Positions 54,457 to 64,000 of a DNA stretch of 64,000 bases are shown here, piece by piece. The position numbers were made by a program, and so were the translations under genes. The notes beneath the pieces were generated by a model. It worked only from the letters and a program-made list of their open reading frames with translations, searched no databases and had not been told where the DNA came from. Origin of the DNA: Tindallia californiensis (GTDB lineage Bacteria > Bacillota > Clostridia > Peptostreptococcales > Tindalliaceae); the NCBI RefSeq assembly GCF_900107405.1, contig NZ_FNPV01000002.1:310001-374000 (forward strand). Direction: 5' to 3'. Within the stretch, counting starts at the first letter, position 1, and the number at the start of each line of letters is the position of its first letter.

Positions 54457-56958
54457 TTGACCTCAGATCCTCTCCCCTCTTCATTGCAAGAAAAAATTCG
54501 TGCTGTTCTCACAAATAAAAAAGTCAACGAAAAGTTCTCCTTACCATCTTTAGAGGAAATGGTCGAAGAAATCAGCGTTTACCATCAGGAGCTGGAATAT
54601 CAGAATCAAGAACTGATGAGAACCCATGAAGAACTTCAACAGTCAAAAGATAAATTAGATCGGGCCCATGAGTTTTTCAAAGAGTTATATCACGAAGCTC
54701 CCGTAGCCTATGTCACCATTAATGAAGATCGAATCATTCAATCGGTGAATCGTAAATTTTCTGAGTTAACCGGATTAGACGCAAATGAACTTCAAGGGGA
54801 AAATTTTTCCAAATTTATCGCTCCTGAGAATCAGGATGATTTGTTTTTTTATTTGAAAGCCTTAGAAGAAAATACGGTTTTCGACTCAAAAAGATTCCAT
54901 TTATTGCGCTCTGATGGTAAAAAACGCTTAGTACAATTGGAAGGAAATCGAACCCTTATTGATTCCAATCATCAAATCCGCATCAGCTTAATGGATATTA
55001 CATCTCAGACTAAAACAGAAGAGTCATTAGAAAAAAGCGAAGCACGTTATCGAAATATTGTCGAAAACATGAACGAATCTATGGTTGTCCATGACTTTGA
55101 AGGTACTATTCTTGATTACAACCTTCGCTTCCCAGCTGCCCTTGGATATGAACCCCACGAACTTTACGGAAAAAACTTAATGCTAATTCATCGAAAACAA
55201 GATATGGATATCATGAAAAAAAGGGCCCAGGAATTAATACACTCTGGAACCAGCTATTTTGAAGCTGTATTTCTCCGAAAGGATGGCTCAGAAACCGTCG
55301 CTGAAATAAATGCTAGTGTTATTTCCCGGGAAGGCAAAGGAGTCATCCATGCTTTTGGGAGAGACATATCGGAAGAAAAGCGAAGAGTGGAAGTATTGAG
55401 ACGCTTCCGTAAAGCTATTGACAATAGCCCGGATGGGATCTATTTGATTAGCCGCCACCGCATGCGGTTTCTTGACTGCAATCTTTCCGCTTTTCAAGAG
55501 CTGGGATATACCATAGAAGAGTTAAGACAACTTGGACCTCAGGATATTAAACCAGAATATTGCCAGAAAGAGCTGGAACTCATTTTTGATAAAATAGCCG
55601 TTGACAATGAAGGAAAAGGCATCCTACAAACGCTGCATCAGCGAAAAGATGGTAGTGTCTTTCCCGTAGAAATTCATTTGCAGACTTTTGATTCCGCTGG
55701 TGAACAAATGATCGTTGCCAGTGCTCGTGATGTCTCGGAACATCTAAAGCTTTTAGAGGATACGGCAACCGCTCAGGAAGAAGCTGAAAAAGCAAACATT
55801 GCCAAAAGCCGATTTCTGGCAACCATGAGTCACGAACTTAGAACTCCCATGAATTCTTTTTTAGGAATGATTCAATTAATGCAAATGACCGATTTAGATG
55901 AAGAGCAAGAAGATTACCTCTCTATGGCAGAACAATCGGCACAAACGTTACTCCAACTTATCAATGAAGTATTAGACTATTCAAAAATTGAGTCGGTTTC
56001 CATTCAAATCGAGCATCAGGAAATTAGCATTGAGGATTTATTGACAAAAATAAAGAATTTCCTCCGACCTTACATTGAAGATAAATCTTTGCAATGCCGC
56101 ATCCTAGCCGCACCAGAAGTTCCTAAATGCGTTCTTGGTGACAGTTTCCGCATCATGCAGGTCTTAAATAATTTACTTAATAATGCTGTAAAGTTCACTA
56201 AGAAAGGTAGTATTGAAGTCCTGGTAGAACTTGATCCAACTTTTGAAGGTTCTAAAGAAGCAGAGATTATGTTGAAATGGACGATAACAGATACTGGTGC
56301 CGGCATTCCAAAAGATCGACTGGATACTATTTTTCAACCATTTACCCAAGCTGATTCAAGTACTACCAGAGGTTATGGCGGAACCGGATTAGGACTTGCG
56401 ATCAGCAGAAGCCTTGCCCATCTGATGGGTGGAGAGGTTTGGGCAGAAAGTGAAGAAGGAGTTGGTAGTTCTTTTTACTTTACATGCGTTCTCGAAACCG
56501 CTGATTTATGCCAGATTCTATCCCATTCAACAAATTCTGATACAGAAAAAATTACTTCTTACCCTCAAAACCCAAACTTGAGAGTCTTGGTGGTTGATGA
56601 TCGAAAAGACAGTCAGCGAGTGATACAAGTTCTTGGTAAAAAGAAAAAATGGCAAGTCTCAGCTGCTTCCTCAGGTCAGGAAGCCATCCATTATTTCCAG
56701 AGTAATTCTTTTGACATTATCTTTATGGACATTGAAATGCCACAAATGGATGGATATGAGACCGTTTCCCGCCTCCGAGAAATCGAAAGTCTCGAAAAGA
56801 GAAGAACAAGCGTACCCATTATTGCACTTACTGCTAATGCTCTGGCTGGCGATCGAGAAAAATGTCTACGCTCCGGAATGAACGATTATCTCAGTAAACC
56901 TTATGGTATGACCCAAATAATGGACCAGGTTAGAAAATGGGTACCCATAAAAACCTAG
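54457..56958 (+). CDS. hybrid sensor histidine kinase, three PAS domains-HisKA-HATPase-REC
   Basis: About 833 residues with no membrane segment. N-terminal coiled coil (about 30-75, HQELEYQNQELMRTHEELQQ), PAS1 (about 80-190), PAS2 (about 200-310), PAS3 (about 320-435), HisKA (TMSHELRTPMNS, about 460), HATPase ([19 protein letters not shown]) and a receiver (VLVVDDRKDS, FMDIEMPQMDG). Start TTG 54457 lies 8 bases after AGGAGGTG; the in-frame GTG 54448 is inside that site. In the 282-base region upstream an inverted repeat TTCGTTG/CAACGAA (54369-54396) may be an operator. Confidence 0.92.
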   Translation: MTSDPLPSSLQEKIRAVLTNKKVNEKFSLPSLEEMVEEISVYHQELEYQNQELMRTHEELQQSKDKLDRAHEFFKELYHEAPVAYVTINEDRIIQSVNRKFSELTGLDANELQGENFSKFIAPENQDDLFFYLKALEENTVFDSKRFHLLRSDGKKRLVQLEGNRTLIDSNHQIRISLMDITSQTKTEESLEKSEARYRNIVENMNESMVVHDFEGTILDYNLRFPAALGYEPHELYGKNLMLIHRKQDMDIMKKRAQELIHSGTSYFEAVFLRKDGSETVAEINASVISREGKGVIHAFGRDISEEKRRVEVLRRFRKAIDNSPDGIYLISRHRMRFLDCNLSAFQELGYTIEELRQLGPQDIKPEYCQKELELIFDKIAVDNEGKGILQTLHQRKDGSVFPVEIHLQTFDSAGEQMIVASARDVSEHLKLLEDTATAQEEAEKANIAKSRFLATMSHELRTPMNSFLGMIQLMQMTDLDEEQEDYLSMAEQSAQTLLQLINEVLDYSKIESVSIQIEHQEISIEDLLTKIKNFLRPYIEDKSLQCRILAAPEVPKCVLGDSFRIMQVLNNLLNNAVKFTKKGSIEVLVELDPTFEGSKEAEIMLKWTITDTGAGIPKDRLDTIFQPFTQADSSTTRGYGGTGLGLAISRSLAHLMGGEVWAESEEGVGSSFYFTCVLETADLCQILSHSTNSDTEKITSYPQNPNLRVLVVDDRKDSQRVIQVLGKKKKWQVSAASSGQEAIHYFQSNSFDIIFMDIEMPQMDGYETVSRLREIESLEKRRTSVPIIALTANALAGDREKCLRSGMNDYLSKPYGMTQIMDQVRKWVPIKT

Positions 56959-57017
56959 CCTCTTTACGAACAAAGCCGCTTTGCGTCTTTTGAATTGAGC
57001 ATTTAGAATTGATAAAC

Positions 57018-57061
57018 AAAGAAAGTCTCCGCTTTTTAATAATTTAACGGAGACTTTCTTT
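57018..57061. terminator. bidirectional terminator between convergent hybrid kinase and CheX-like genes
   Basis: AAAGAAAGTCTCCG (57018-57031) and CGGAGACTTTCTTT (57048-57061) form a perfect 14-bp stem between the two convergent genes. Confidence 0.92.
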
Positions 57062-57089
57062 CATTCCAATCTATACAATTTTTATTTTC

Positions 57090-57992
57090 TTATTTTTCTT
57101 TTTCTGATGCAACCATCATCATCACCATGCCGACTCCTGTCTGAAACTGCACAGCAATAAAAGAGTCTTTCTCAGGATCAGGAAGTTCTGACACCTTTTC
57201 TGGCGGATATAGCTTAATCGGCAATTCTGCCTCTGATGCCCATACAGAAAAAAGACCATTATGCAAGTTTAGGAATTCATTCACCGATGCCGCTGCTAAT
57301 TCTTCATCATTTTCAACCGGAATCTTTCCATGTTTTTCTGCAAAATCGTAATAGGTTTCATTATCCATAACGATATAAGTAACCAGAGAGAGAGCTCCTT
57401 CGGTTCTCTGCCGAAATCCTCTGAAATTTTCAGAAGGGTTTCTGTGATTTTCAATATCTAAAATCGTTCTGTGATCAATAAAACGAACCAAGTTTCTCAT
57501 AAATAAACTTCCATAGGCTTGAAAAGCTTCGTAATATTTCATTTCCGCCAAATCACATTGCAACTTTATATACGGTGCTAAGAGTTGTTCAGCATCTCCT
57601 TTTTTTAGGGCTTCTAATTCTTCCTCTGATAAATTATTTTCTTGTCTGTAATCATTAAGAATTTTTTCCATCTCATCTGAAGTAAATATTCCTTTGTCAA
57701 TCAACGCTTGAGATAGTCTTGCACCACCTTGAACCTGTTCAGTTAACAATTCTTCCAGTTGCTCTTCTGTTAAAAAACCTTTCCCAATAGCTATCTCACC
57801 AAAACGAGCATCGACTTTCTTTTGTGCCTCATTTACTTCCGTTACCTGTGCGGATGTCATGACTCCTTTGTGCATTGCCAATACACCCAGACGTAATCGT
57901 ATCTCTTTTTCCATATCCATCATTTCTCTTAAGGTTTCTGATGTCAGTAACCCTTTACGAAGTAGATAGTTTCCAAGATATATATTTAACAT
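57090..57992 (-). CDS. CheX/CheC-like phosphatase with N-terminal MshEN-like repeats
   Basis: 300 residues in two parts. Residues 1-125 contain four units of roughly 30 residues built on LGxxLxxKGxLTxxQLxExxxxQ (LGNYLLRKGLLT, LGVLAMHKGVMTSAQ, FGEIAIGKGFLTEEQLEELL, LSQALIDKGIFT), similar to MshEN c-di-GMP-binding domains. The C-terminal half looks like the CheC/CheX/FliY phosphatase fold: SVNEFLN supplies the ExxN motif and a proline follows at about the expected 22 residues. GGAGGAGA precedes ATG 57992. It lies 18 bases after the CheY-like gene, its probable substrate. Phosphatase activity and ligand binding are inferred. Confidence 0.72.
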   Translation of the reverse strand: MLNIYLGNYLLRKGLLTSETLREMMDMEKEIRLRLGVLAMHKGVMTSAQVTEVNEAQKKVDARFGEIAIGKGFLTEEQLEELLTEQVQGGARLSQALIDKGIFTSDEMEKILNDYRQENNLSEEELEALKKGDAEQLLAPYIKLQCDLAEMKYYEAFQAYGSLFMRNLVRFIDHRTILDIENHRNPSENFRGFRQRTEGALSLVTYIVMDNETYYDFAEKHGKIPVENDEELAAASVNEFLNLHNGLFSVWASEAELPIKLYPPEKVSELPDPEKDSFIAVQFQTGVGMVMMMVASEKEK

Positions 57993-58010
57993 CTTTCTCC
58001 TCCTTCGAAC

Positions 58011-58376
58011 CTAGGAACAGTAGGTTTTAATAATTTTATTCATCACTTCATCTGTCCATGGTTTTTGAACAAAGTCGATGGCTCCGGCATCAATGGCTTC
58101 CCTGAGTGTTTCACGATTCCCAACCGATGACAATACAATAATTTTTGCATCAGAATCAGTCTGACATATTTCTTTCAAACTACTAACTCCATCCATCTCC
58201 GGCATAACAATATCCATAAAGACTAAAAAAGGCTTCTCTGCACGATATAGCTCTACAGCTTCCTTCCCGTTTATCGCCTCAACAATCTCAAATTCTTTCC
58301 AGTTATAATGAAAAAACTGTTTAAGTTGCCTCCTAATTAACAAAGAATCATCACAAATTAAGATTTTTTTCATCAT
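58011..58376 (-). CDS. single-domain response regulator, CheY-like
   Basis: About 121 residues, one receiver domain: CDDS acidic pair, aspartate at about 55 in VFMDIVMPEMDG, switch serine in IVLSSVG and lysine in VQKPWT. Start ATG 58376 (or 58373) after GGAGGAGGGTG; the longer frame to 58409 covers that site. It is followed immediately by the CheX-like gene, giving a self-contained phospho-signal and terminator pair, and lies below the Hpt gene across a 155-base gap. Confidence 0.92.
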   Translation of the reverse strand: MMKKILICDDSLLIRRQLKQFFHYNWKEFEIVEAINGKEAVELYRAEKPFLVFMDIVMPEMDGVSSLKEICQTDSDAKIIVLSSVGNRETLREAIDAGAIDFVQKPWTDEVMNKIIKTYCS

Positions 58377-58531
58377 CACACCCTCCTCCATGTCTTCCAT
58401 TATTTGCACATTCTAAAAATACTACCAAGAACTTATGATTGGGTTCTTGCTTCTCCTTTCATCATTTTAACATTGAAAAGTACTTTTGTCCTCTATTTCT
58501 TATAAACTATTTTCCCTTAATCCTTCCTTTT

Positions 58532-58861
58532 CTATCTTTCCATGATCATTTTGGTGTCATGGATTGTTTTTATTATTTCCTCTAAAAGAGCATCACACTG
58601 ATCCGCCGGAAATAATTCTCTGCTGAGAATGACCCGCTCCACAAATGCTGCTTTTTTTTCTAACTGACATGCATAGTAAGTGCCTGCTATTCCCTTAATC
58701 GAATGAACCGTTCTGCAAATTTCAGAAACATCTTTCATCCTTATTTGTTTTTCTAAAGAATCCTTTTGTTGCACCAAATCATCTAAAAACAATCCATATA
58801 ACTCCCTAGCTGTTTCTTGATCAATTTCTGCTTCATTCATAAATCGTTCTATATCGATCAT
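58532..58861 (-). CDS. Hpt domain phosphotransfer protein
   Basis: About 109 residues forming a four-helix histidine phosphotransfer domain. The phospho-accepting histidine is at about 53 in TVHSIKGIAGTYYA. Start ATG 58861 is preferred, 8 bases after AGGGAG; ATG 58867 and GTG 58870 lie too close to that site. It overlaps the end of the upstream hybrid kinase frame region by coupling, so it is probably the shuttle between that kinase's receiver and the CheY-like regulator. Confidence 0.9.
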   Translation of the reverse strand: MIDIERFMNEAEIDQETARELYGLFLDDLVQQKDSLEKQIRMKDVSEICRTVHSIKGIAGTYYACQLEKKAAFVERVILSRELFPADQCDALLEEIIKTIHDTKMIMER

Positions 58862-58866
58862 AACCA

Positions 58867-61071
58867 TCACTCCCTCGCCCTATTTGCCTGTGTTACTTGT
58901 TGAAGTTTCTTTTCCAATGTATGCCTTTTGAACGGTTTTGTTAAGTAATCATCCATCCCGGCCTCCATACATTTTTGTCGCTCACCTTCTAAGGCATGAG
59001 CCGTCAAGGCGATTACTAATGTATCCTGATTGAGATTGTCTTTTTTTCGTATCTGCCTCGTTGCTTCATAGCCATCCATAACAGGCATCTGACAATCCAT
59101 GAGAATCAGTCCATATTTCTTTAGTTTGGATTTTTCAACAGCCTCCTTTCCATTCCTTGCTAATTCCACAGAAAACCCTATTTGCCTCAGTGTTATCATT
59201 GCCAATCGTTGATTTGACTCCATATCCTCAACTAAAAGCACTTCTGAATATGTATTGTCAAAAAAAGAAGGCTTTGACGCTGTTCTCCCTTCCATTTTTT
59301 CCTGCTTGAATTTACCAATGGCTTTTTCCGTCACCTGCCATAGCTCCCACCGACGAACCGGTTTACTTACTACCCCCTCACAAACGCCTTCCAGCTTTTT
59401 GCTTACATTCGATGCCGTTGAAGCAGAAGCAATCAAAATTATTTTAATCCGAGACCATTTTGCTGTATTCTTTATTCGATTTGCCAGGCTAAGCCCTTCG
59501 TCGCCCGACTTTTGGTGATTGATAAATATCAGCTCCGGAAGGTCTGATATTTCAAGAGATTCTAGGATCTCTAGCGTTTTTTCTGTTTTCTGCACTTCCC
59601 TAACATCGCTATTATATTCTTTTAGGTAAGCAGCAAGTACCAACCGACTTGTATCGTTAGGATCTACTATCATCGCTCGTAGACCTTCACCCATACCGAA
59701 AGTTTTCTTCTTTTCTACCCTAGCATCATCATGATATTCAAAAGGTATCGTAAAACTAAACACGCTACCTTTCTGTGGCTCACTATCCAGTTGTATGGTT
59801 CCTTCTTGTAATTCAGCTAATTTTTTAGTAATAGCTAGCCCTAATCCAGTTCCACCATGCTGTCTTGTAGCTGTTCCGTCCGCTTGAACAAAAATATCAA
59901 ATAGTCTTTTCTGATTCTTTAGATTAATGCCAATTCCAGTATCTTTAACAGCAAACTCCAGAAAAATTTTGCTTTCTTTTCTTTCCGCCACCTTCAATTC
60001 AATTAATACTTCTCCCTGGTCTGTAAACTTTACCGCATTGCTTACAAGGTTATTGAGCATTTGTTGTATTTTCCCCGTATCTCCCCGAACTGATGTAGGT
60101 ACTTCCGGATGAATGTACACAATCATTTCTGTTTCTTTTTCCACTGCTTTCAATGAAAAAAGAAAGGCAGCCGATTCCACTACCCGGTGTACATCCATCA
60201 CTTGATGATCCAGTGTCATTTTTCCGGCTTCAATTTTAGAATAGTCCAAAATATCATTGATCAGATATAATAAGGCATCTGATGCAGTTGCTACTTCTTC
60301 TAAGTAAGATTGCTGTTCCTGATCCAGATTCGTTCTACTTAATAAGTCCACAAAACCAATGATAGCATTCATCGGTGTTCGGATTTCATGACTCATATTG
60401 GCTAAAAACTGACTTTTTGTCTGATTGGCTTCTTCTGCCTGTTTACGGGCTTCTACCAATTCTTCCTCCCGTAAAATTTTGGTTGTTGCATTACTAAATA
60501 ATTCTGCAAGAATACCTAACAAGTCAATTTCATTTTGACGCCAGTTTTTTTCTGTCACCACAGATTCAAATCCAATAAACCCGTAACATTGTACATTATT
60601 CATTAAAGGAACCGTCACCAGATTGCGTATTTGCTGCTCTTCCATTCTTTTTCTCAGTTTGCTGTTGGATGACAAATATTCCGGACCTGGGATATAAACC
60701 TTATCCCCCTCCTGATGGGTTACCACCAAGTCTTCCCAGTACTCCTCCAAACGTTCCTCCGCCCACCCATTTTTTTGAAGTCCCAAACCTGAACGGCGCC
60801 ACTCATGTGTCATTTTCATGCTATTATTCTGAAAGGAATATCGAATTAAAAAAGCCCGGTCTACTCTTGCAAATACGGCAACAGATGCTAACGCCTGTTC
60901 AATTGCATTATCAATATCAATTAGTGTTGTATTGATAAAGGAATTAGATAAGCTAATCATTAAAGACTGAAATTCCAATTGATTATTTAGCTTTTTTTCC
61001 AATTCTCTGCGTCTGCTGATTTCTTCTTCAAGCGACATATTCTTCTTGATTTCATTATTTTTATCTTCCAT
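58867..61071 (-). CDS. hybrid sensor histidine kinase, GAF-HisKA-HATPase-REC-REC
   Basis: About 734 residues. Coiled coil, GAF domain (about 35-205; [20 protein letters not shown]), HisKA ([16 protein letters not shown], about 230), HATPase ([20 protein letters not shown]), a first receiver (about 470-590) and a second receiver (about 615-730). The first receiver is degenerate: the phospho-acceptor position reads FINHQ instead of an aspartate motif. The second is canonical ([11 protein letters not shown]). ATG 61071 lies 8 bases after AAAGGA; ATGs at 61077 and 61080 are too near. Upstream neighbour is the HD-GYP gene, 13 bases away. Confidence 0.92.
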   Translation of the reverse strand: MEDKNNEIKKNMSLEEEISRRRELEKKLNNQLEFQSLMISLSNSFINTTLIDIDNAIEQALASVAVFARVDRAFLIRYSFQNNSMKMTHEWRRSGLGLQKNGWAEERLEEYWEDLVVTHQEGDKVYIPGPEYLSSNSKLRKRMEEQQIRNLVTVPLMNNVQCYGFIGFESVVTEKNWRQNEIDLLGILAELFSNATTKILREEELVEARKQAEEANQTKSQFLANMSHEIRTPMNAIIGFVDLLSRTNLDQEQQSYLEEVATASDALLYLINDILDYSKIEAGKMTLDHQVMDVHRVVESAAFLFSLKAVEKETEMIVYIHPEVPTSVRGDTGKIQQMLNNLVSNAVKFTDQGEVLIELKVAERKESKIFLEFAVKDTGIGINLKNQKRLFDIFVQADGTATRQHGGTGLGLAITKKLAELQEGTIQLDSEPQKGSVFSFTIPFEYHDDARVEKKKTFGMGEGLRAMIVDPNDTSRLVLAAYLKEYNSDVREVQKTEKTLEILESLEISDLPELIFINHQKSGDEGLSLANRIKNTAKWSRIKIILIASASTASNVSKKLEGVCEGVVSKPVRRWELWQVTEKAIGKFKQEKMEGRTASKPSFFDNTYSEVLLVEDMESNQRLAMITLRQIGFSVELARNGKEAVEKSKLKKYGLILMDCQMPVMDGYEATRQIRKKDNLNQDTLVIALTAHALEGERQKCMEAGMDDYLTKPFKRHTLEKKLQQVTQANRARE

Positions 61072-61083
61072 TAGCATCATCCT

Positions 61084-62097
61084 TTATTCTTTTTCCGGAA
61101 GGTTACTGAGTCTAAAAAACTTTTCTTCCGATTCCAAAAATGCACGAACGACCCTTGGATCAAAATGTTTCCCTGTTTCTTTGATGATGACAGCCTTGGC
61201 TTCTTCATGACTTCTTTCTTCTTTATAGACACGAATGCTTCTAAGGGCATCATAAACATCTGCTAAGCTAACAATTCTAGCGGCCAATGGAATGTCTTCC
61301 CCCTTCAATCCTAAGGGATACCCACTACCATCCCATTTTTCGTGATGTGATCCTGCAATTTCCGCTGCCATGGAAACCGTCATTTGGATGTGTTTGCTGT
61401 TACTCCCGTTTTCTTGAACACTCAGCAAGGTGCGTTGTCCAATCACTGTATGCTGCTTCATCTCCTCAAATTCCTCTTCTGTTAACTTTCCGTTTTTTAA
61501 TAATATTCTATCTTGTATGCCCACCTTTCCCACATCATGCAGAGGGCTGGTGTCATAAATACTCTCGATAAACCGCCTATTAATCACTTGACAAAAATCC
61601 TCCTGCTCGGCCAGAACCTCCGCCAGTATCTTGCTATATATCCGAATCCTTTCCAGGTGATCGCCGGTTTCTTTATCTCTTAAGCCTGCAAGCTTTGCTA
61701 AACCAAAAATTAAAGTATCTTTTGACTGAAGATTTAATAGCCGTTCGCCTGCTTTCATGCGTAACAACAATTCCTGTTTATTCACCGGTTTTGTCAGATA
61801 ATCATCTACCCCTATCCTAAATCCTTGCTCAAGATCTGTCTGGTCTCCCTTCGAAGTGATCATAATAATATAGGTGTACGCATTGCTTTCACTATCTCTA
61901 ATATGCCTTGTAACCTCTGTGCCTGATTTGTTAGGCATTAACCAGTCCGTCAATACAATAGAAGGCTGTTCTTTTTCCCACAACCTGATGGCTTTCAACC
62001 CATCCTCCGCTTCTATTGGCTCATAGTCCATTTGTTTAATAAAAGAAACCAATGTCATCCTGGCAATTCGATTATCTTCCGCTATAAGAACTTTCAT
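61084..62097 (-). CDS. response regulator with HD-GYP domain, c-di-GMP phosphodiesterase
   Basis: 337 residues. Receiver (1-120, aspartate about 51 in VLTDWLMPNKSG) then an HD-GYP domain (about 140-330) with SPLHDVGKVGIQD, HHEKWDGSGYPLGLKGEDIP and ADVYDAL intact, indicating hydrolysis of c-di-GMP under control of phosphorylation. AAAAGGAGC precedes ATG 62097. It lies between two related GAF hybrid kinases on the same strand and is their likely output. It would oppose the diguanylate cyclase at 29.4 kb. Confidence 0.95.
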   Translation of the reverse strand: MKVLIAEDNRIARMTLVSFIKQMDYEPIEAEDGLKAIRLWEKEQPSIVLTDWLMPNKSGTEVTRHIRDSESNAYTYIIMITSKGDQTDLEQGFRIGVDDYLTKPVNKQELLLRMKAGERLLNLQSKDTLIFGLAKLAGLRDKETGDHLERIRIYSKILAEVLAEQEDFCQVINRRFIESIYDTSPLHDVGKVGIQDRILLKNGKLTEEEFEEMKQHTVIGQRTLLSVQENGSNSKHIQMTVSMAAEIAGSHHEKWDGSGYPLGLKGEDIPLAARIVSLADVYDALRSIRVYKEERSHEEAKAVIIKETGKHFDPRVVRAFLESEEKFFRLSNLPEKE

Positions 62098-62115
62098 GAT
62101 TTGCGCTCCTTTTTA

Positions 62116-64000
62116 TTAAGAAAAGCTCCTGATCCATAAACTAATCTGTTTTTCAAACTTTCCTTTTTCAACCCACAAAGCCTTCACGATCTTTTTCACC
62201 GATTCTACATCTTGCTGTTCTGCTACTTCCATAAGTTCCACGGCTTTTTTATTCACCGAAAGTGCGCTTGCATAAGCACTGGCTCCTTTTAAGTTATGAG
62301 CTTCTTCCATAATGACCTTCATATTTTCTTTATCCACATCATGGTCCCATTTATCTAATTGTTGATTCAGATCTTCACAAAATGCTTCCAAGACAACAGA
62401 AGCCATTTCAAAGTCTTTTTCATACCTTTCCCAGAACGCTTCCGCATCAAAAACCATCGGTTCTTCAAGCTGTAATTCTTTGTTCTTCAGGCTAACATTC
62501 TTCCCGGATTCTTGATCCTTCCTTACATATTTCATCACCATTTCCTGAAGTTTTTTGGGCTGAAATGGCTTGGGAAGATGATCATTCATTCCAACTTCTA
62601 AGGATTTTTCCCTGTCTGTCGTTGTTGCATTCGCTGTTAGGGCAACAATAGGAATTGTCGAGTAACGTCCTTTTAAGTCGCGTATGCGGCGGGTAGTTTC
62701 ATAACCATCGATAACGGGCATTTGAATATCCATCAACACTAAATCCACCGGTATTTTCTGAATTTTTTCTATCGCTTCATATCCTTCTTCCGCCTCAATA
62801 ACTTGATATCCTCTTTTCTCTAATATCATTTTTGCTGCTTTCCGATTGCTCTTGTGGTCATCAACCAGTAGGATACTGATGTTTTTTTCTGATATTTCCT
62901 TTTCTTTCCATTTTTCTACGGCTACAATCGGAGTGGTGATTTCTTGCTCTATCCACTTCACTCTTTGCAAGGTAATGATAAAGGTAAAAATAGCTCCATG
63001 ATGCAACTGACTATCTACCAGAATATCTCCACCCATCATTTCTGCCAATTTTTTAGAAATAGCTAGTCCTAGTCCTGTCCCTTCGTATTTTTTTGAAGTG
63101 GATGCATCACCTTGCTCAAATTTACCAAATATTCTTTCCTTCCGATCTTCAGCAATCCCAATACCTGTATCTTCTACAGCAATAGAAAGCCTGCTACTCT
63201 TTTCGTCTTGTATTTCTTCCTTGCAGTGTATTTTAATATGTCCTTTTGCCGTAAATTTTATAGCATTTCCAATTAAATTCAAGAGGACTTGCCGTATCCT
63301 CATACGATCCCCCTTAAATAGGCGATTCACGTCTTCAGGATACTTCGTACCGATTACCAGTCCTTTTTCCTGAACTTTTTTAGAAACAATTGCAATCATG
63401 CGGTCAATCTCCGCTTCCAAGTTAAAGATTTCTTCATTAGCCTCATAATATCCAGCTTCAATTCTGGATAAATCCAAAATATTATTAATAATAGACAAAA
63501 GAGAATCGATAGAGTCATTAGCCGTATTAACATACTCTCGCTGCTCTATACTCAAATCCGCGTCTTGCAATAAATAAAGCATGGATACAATCCCATTTAA
63601 TGGAGTTCTAATTTCATGGCTCATATTTGCTAAAAACTCCGATTTTGCCACATTTGCTTTTTCCGCTTCTTCTCTGGCTACAATTAAATCCATCTCTCTT
63701 TTTTTTCTGATCCACACATTCGAAAACAATTCTGCCATAACTTTTAATAATACAATTTCATCTTCTATCCATTTTTTTTCTTTCTTTACACTATCAAACC
63801 CAATAAATCCAAGACATTTTTTCTCCATTAAAATCGGAATTGTCAATAAACTCTTTATTGCTTGTTGATTTAATATTTCCTTTAATAAACTTCCTTCCTT
63901 CAACTTTTCCACACTCTCTATGTATACGGTTTTTCCTTGTTGATGTTCACGAACCCATCCTTCCATAAAATCTTTACAAGGAATGTTCTGCAAAATGTCT
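62116..64000 (-). CDS. hybrid sensor histidine kinase, GAF-HisKA-HATPase-REC-Hpt (5' part missing)
   Basis: The frame stays open to the window end, and alignment with the related kinase at 58867-61071 shows that the beginning of the GAF domain is missing, so the TTG at 63993 is not the start. About 628 residues are visible: the end of GAF ([20 protein letters not shown]), HisKA ([16 protein letters not shown]), HATPase ([22 protein letters not shown]), a canonical receiver ([20 protein letters not shown]) and a C-terminal Hpt domain with its histidine in [13 protein letters not shown]. First known gene of the minus-strand signalling run ending at the CheX-like gene. Confidence 0.92.
   Translation of the reverse strand, partial: DILQNIPCKDFMEGWVREHQQGKTVYIESVEKLKEGSLLKEILNQQAIKSLLTIPILMEKKCLGFIGFDSVKKEKKWIEDEIVLLKVMAELFSNVWIRKKREMDLIVAREEAEKANVAKSEFLANMSHEIRTPLNGIVSMLYLLQDADLSIEQREYVNTANDSIDSLLSIINNILDLSRIEAGYYEANEEIFNLEAEIDRMIAIVSKKVQEKGLVIGTKYPEDVNRLFKGDRMRIRQVLLNLIGNAIKFTAKGHIKIHCKEEIQDEKSSRLSIAVEDTGIGIAEDRKERIFGKFEQGDASTSKKYEGTGLGLAISKKLAEMMGGDILVDSQLHHGAIFTFIITLQRVKWIEQEITTPIVAVEKWKEKEISEKNISILLVDDHKSNRKAAKMILEKRGYQVIEAEEGYEAIEKIQKIPVDLVLMDIQMPVIDGYETTRRIRDLKGRYSTIPIVALTANATTTDREKSLEVGMNDHLPKPFQPKKLQEMVMKYVRKDQESGKNVSLKNKELQLEEPMVFDAEAFWERYEKDFEMASVVLEAFCEDLNQQLDKWDHDVDKENMKVIMEEAHNLKGASAYASALSVNKKAVELMEVAEQQDVESVKKIVKALWVEKGKFEKQISLWIRSFS

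Overview
The window reads as chromosomal DNA of an anaerobic, low-to-moderate-GC Firmicute of the class Clostridia. The grounds are strong AGGAGG ribosome binding sites, frequent TTG/GTG starts, M-box and L-box riboswitches, DUF4317 and YdbC-type proteins, a CoA-enzyme activase of the BadF/HgdC type, flavodoxin, an NhaC-type antiporter and a large chemosensory and two-component repertoire. An amino-acid-using, possibly alkaliphilic relative of Tindallia/Alkaliphilus-type clostridia would fit, but that placement is inference. No rRNA, tRNA, insertion sequence, prophage or CRISPR array was seen.

Layout. 1-3.3 kb: the 3' end of gap, then a magnesium module (sigma-A promoter, M-box riboswitch with terminator, mgtC, a candidate Asp-Pro leader ORF, mgtE). 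3.3-9.6 kb, minus strand: a DUF523/DUF1722 protein, a frameshifted PLD/SF2-helicase/DUF3427 gene, a NUDIX hydrolase and a threonine-synthase-like PLP enzyme. The 5' end of the PLP enzyme gene is duplicated as a 112-bp fragment in front of the DUF523 gene. 9.6-17.8 kb: a probable iron-responsive operon with a 1343-residue double activase, an NMT1/SsuA-type ABC importer and two tandem cupins, divergent from a Crp/Fnr regulator. 17.9-30.5 kb: DUF4317 protein, OGG1-type glycosylase, LRR membrane protein, MATE pump with divergent MerR regulator, a FapA(DUF342)-GAF pair, membrane propeller protein, YdbC and a diguanylate cyclase.

30.5-38.6 kb: a cyclic-2,3-diphosphoglycerate-synthetase-like GTPase, flavodoxin behind a Fur-like box, arginase, a threonine-dehydratase-like enzyme, and an NhaC-family antiporter plus a TPR membrane protein behind a lysine riboswitch. 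That riboswitch appears wired as a lysine-ON switch. Then come a soluble MCP and a thiamine-binding (MTH1187) protein. 38.7-43.6 kb: htpG, a large membrane propeller protein and rnhA.

43.6-51.8 kb: a complete chemosensory operon on the minus strand (tetR, cheA, cheW, poly-HAMP MCP, cheR, cheB, response regulator). 51.9-64 kb: a signalling island with four hybrid histidine kinases (one cut by the window end), an HD-GYP c-di-GMP phosphodiesterase, an Hpt protein, a CheY-like regulator and a CheX-like phosphatase carrying MshEN-like repeats. Together these suggest a multi-input phosphorelay linked to c-di-GMP turnover and adhesion or motility.

The observations most worth a second look are the lysine-ON architecture, the DPDP leader ahead of mgtE, the shared Fur-like boxes around the uncharacterised activase/ABC/cupin operon, and the conserved duplicated zinc-ribbon fragment.
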